A stretch of DNA of 25,836 nt from Cytauxzoon felis. Lineage: Eukaryota; Apicomplexa; Aconoidasida; Piroplasmida; Theileriidae. Positions 24,047 to 25,836 of the stretch are shown one piece after another. A program made the translations under genes and the position numbers. The notes beneath the pieces were generated by a model that saw only the letters and a list, made by a program, of their open reading frames with translations, was not told where the DNA came from and searched no databases. The stretch lies in assembly GCA_020283715.1 (NCBI GenBank), contig JAIQCW010000168.1, forward strand, positions 1-25,836, written 5' to 3'. The stretch's first letter is position 1. Each line of letters starts with the position of its first letter.

Positions 24047-24905
24047 ATGATTTTGTTATTATTGATAATTTTATCTATAAAATCATCTTTTTCTATAAAA
24101 TATCCACGAATTTCAACTAATAAATGCAGTTTTATACAACTTCCAAATGAAAAACATGATAAAATACAAGTAAATCTAGAAGATATACCAATTTTTAAAG
24201 TCTGTTCTAAGAATAAATCACCATTTACAATAAATATAAATAATGAGGATGTAATTTTATTATTTTTGGATTATAAAGATGCTATCAACTTTATGAACGA
24301 ATTATCGCAGAGGAATTTCACAGGTATTTTGATATTTTATATTTAAATTTAATAATTAGATGTTAATAAACCTACAATGATGAGGATATGTGTAACTAAT
24401 TTGAATGAATGGTATGATAGAATTGATCCAAAAAGACAACATATAAAAACTATTAAATATAAACTCGTACCCAGCTCAAATCAGGTTTGTATAGATTATA
24501 TTTATCCAATTATTAATATAATTATAGTTACAATACATGTATGACTATGTAAGCTCTACAGATATCGGCATGATACCGTTATTCTATTGTCCATCAATGT
24601 CTAATGGAAGTCAAGATCCCTCATTGCTGATGTTTTTCGATTATATCGATTTAATATCATATATAAATGAATATTTCAAACCAAATGAAAGGGATTTACT
24701 CAAAAATGATATTAAAGTTGTGTCATTTATAGATTTTATACTATCTCTAACTGTAAGTGATATAAATTGCGAAATTTATTAATTTTGTTAGGAAAAAAAT
24801 GATATTAAGAGTGTAAAATTGGTACCAAGTAATAAAAGTATCAACTTTTGTAGAGAAGAATGTTATTCATCAACATCTCCAGCACGTTTATTAAAATTTC
24901 AATAA
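24047..24905 (+). CDS. Tic22-like protein, probable apicoplast import factor
   Basis: Four exons (first 24047-24323; introns about 36-44 nt) give about 245 residues. A signal peptide (MILLLLIILSIKSSFSIKYP) is followed by a domain with two similar halves. Half one is VNLEDIPIFKVCSKNKSPFT, NEDVILLFLDYKDAINFMNE. Half two is TDIGMIPLFYCPSMSNGSQD, LLMFFDYIDLISYINEYF. The pattern IPxF ... LLFLDYxDAxxFMxEL, repeated twice, is characteristic of Tic22, the intermembrane-space chaperone of plastid protein import, which apicomplexans keep for the apicoplast. Both halves are followed by a similar phrase (KLVPSSNQ and KLVPSNKS). The assignment rests on pattern and signal peptide only. No transmembrane helix follows the signal, as expected for Tic22. 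Confidence 0.62.
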
Positions 24906-24983
24906 AAATGAAAAAACCTCACCCACACTCGTAAATTTGTAATTTTTACATTATAATTTGTAATATATATTTATTTTATAATA

Positions 24984-25413
24984 ATGACACGTGGTAGAAA
25001 GGTAATGTGTAAATAATTTATCTGTATATACATTTATAGAAGTTAAAGACCATAGATTATGAATTAACCAAGTATCCAATTGAAGGTATTGGATTTGGTT
25101 TGTTAATTTTCAATAAATTTCATAATATTATGCTAATTTTACAGAATGGATAACTGATATCGATTATTCCGATGATCCATTTATACTCAATCAATTCGGT
25201 ATACCATGTCCACCTCAAATTGTAAATGTTATACTACCACTGCGTAATATTAGCACAGTCGATTTTGTAATATTCGCAAGTCTAATTTTTGAAACCATTG
25301 CTATTCATTAATAGGCACTTTCAAGATATGCAGAACAATTACTCATTCAAATGGGTAATACACATAACGAAAGACTAGACAAAAGGAAATATATGCTAGT
25401 TAAACTAAGTTAG
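24984..25413 (+). CDS. Small protein of unknown function
   Basis: Not recognised. Four exons: MTRGRK, then KLKTIDYELTKYPIE, then EWITDIDYSDDPFILNQFGI and PCPPQI, and a last exon ALSRYAEQLLIQMGNTHNER to YMLVKLS. Introns are 37, about 59 and about 91 nt with good TATAG/TACAG/AATAG acceptors; the frame is kept throughout, giving about 79 residues. It is soluble, charged, without signal peptide or membrane segment. The start is only 78 nt downstream of the Tic22-like stop on the same strand, so the 3' UTR and promoter must overlap. Confidence 0.6.
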
Positions 25414-25836
25414 TACTACCAAAATTCATATAATCTAACGTCATTCATATAGTCAACGCAGTACATTACAGATCAATCGCCGCATACAGAGTTAGAGTAC
25501 AAGATAGATATGTACGATTCAATGTATGTCTATACATAAAATGAACCAATAAGTAAGACCTTAAATACCTAATGTCTTACATGCAGTCGTACTCTCCCCG
25601 TATTATAGAGAGCTCTCCACCTGAGGTCCAATCCACCACCTCTTCCACTTCCATCCGAGGTTAGTCCTGCCGTCAGCTCCTTTATTTACCTACCCCTCCG
25701 CTTCCCTGAGATCAGCTGCGGGTTTTCCACTTCCACTCGAGGTTACATCCTCTAAACTTCCGCCACGATCTCTGGGAGTGGCTCTACTCTTTAGAGATAG
25801 GTAATTGGAAGAGCTGTCTGCAAGACGAAGAGAGTT
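25414..25836. other. Intergenic or intronic end region with repeat R19
   Basis: About 200 nt of AT-rich DNA without an ORF, then R19 running off the window. Whether R19 is in an intron of a following gene cannot be decided. Confidence 0.55.
25611..25836 (-). repeat. Modular repeat block R19 (cut by window end)
   Basis: On plus: A, A, C, reversed F, A, reversed E, D. E and F are in register on the minus strand ([16 protein letters not shown] ... [10 protein letters not shown]). The right end lies outside the window. Confidence 0.9.

Overview
The window looks like nuclear DNA of a piroplasm (Apicomplexa, Theileria/Cytauxzoon/Babesia-like). The genes are AT-rich and packed on both strands. They are split by many tiny GT-AG introns (about 35-60 nt) ending in TATAG/TTTAG. 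Most products are recognisable eukaryotic housekeeping proteins, and one looks like an apicoplast import factor. The genus is inference; no tRNA, rRNA, CRISPR array or virus was found.

Layout: a SNF2 helicase (-, 5' half only) is divergent from proteasome ATPase RPT3 (+) and a uL30/RLP7-like protein (+, with one frame break). Then come adenylosuccinate synthetase (-) and a PHD-finger protein (-), the latter divergent from the U2AF large subunit (+). A 2-Cys peroxiredoxin (+) follows. A GNL3/NUG1-type nucleolar GTPase (-) has a 2.26-kb intron that contains a multi-membrane protein gene. Next are a small secreted protein (-), an ITFG1/TIP-like FG-GAP membrane protein (-) and a secreted thioredoxin-like protein (-), which is divergent from a Tic22-like protein (+). 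A small unknown gene (+) is last.

The striking feature is a dispersed, GC-rich, modular inverted-repeat family, found here as 19 blocks (R1-R19, about 90-580 nt each). The modules recur on both strands: A (TCCACCTGAGGTCCAATCC, at both ends as inverted repeats), B (CCACTCGCCGTGGTGGC), C (CCTGCCGTCAGCTC), D (CTTGCAGACAGCTC), arm E (TTACCTATCTCTAAAGAGTA, then GCCACTCC and AGAGATCGTGG), arm F (CTGATCTCAGGGAAGCGGAG, then GGGGAAGTAAATA) and an optional spacer G (GATGGATCATCCATCATGGG...). E and F look like diverged inverted copies of each other, so a complete block can fold back like a MITE.

Fourteen of the 19 blocks lie in introns that can be placed from protein homology. Those introns are 313-2256 nt, while almost all others are about 35-60 nt. 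Two repeat-bearing introns in unrelated genes share their first 33 nt, splice donor included, which suggests introner-like spread. E and F are usually in one common reading frame, and several differences between F versions are synonymous, so the family also behaves like coding sequence. One copy (R2) is read in frame as part of the SNF2 protein. The membrane-protein gene nested in the GNL3 intron is flanked by inverted F arms, as if it were cargo of an enlarged element.
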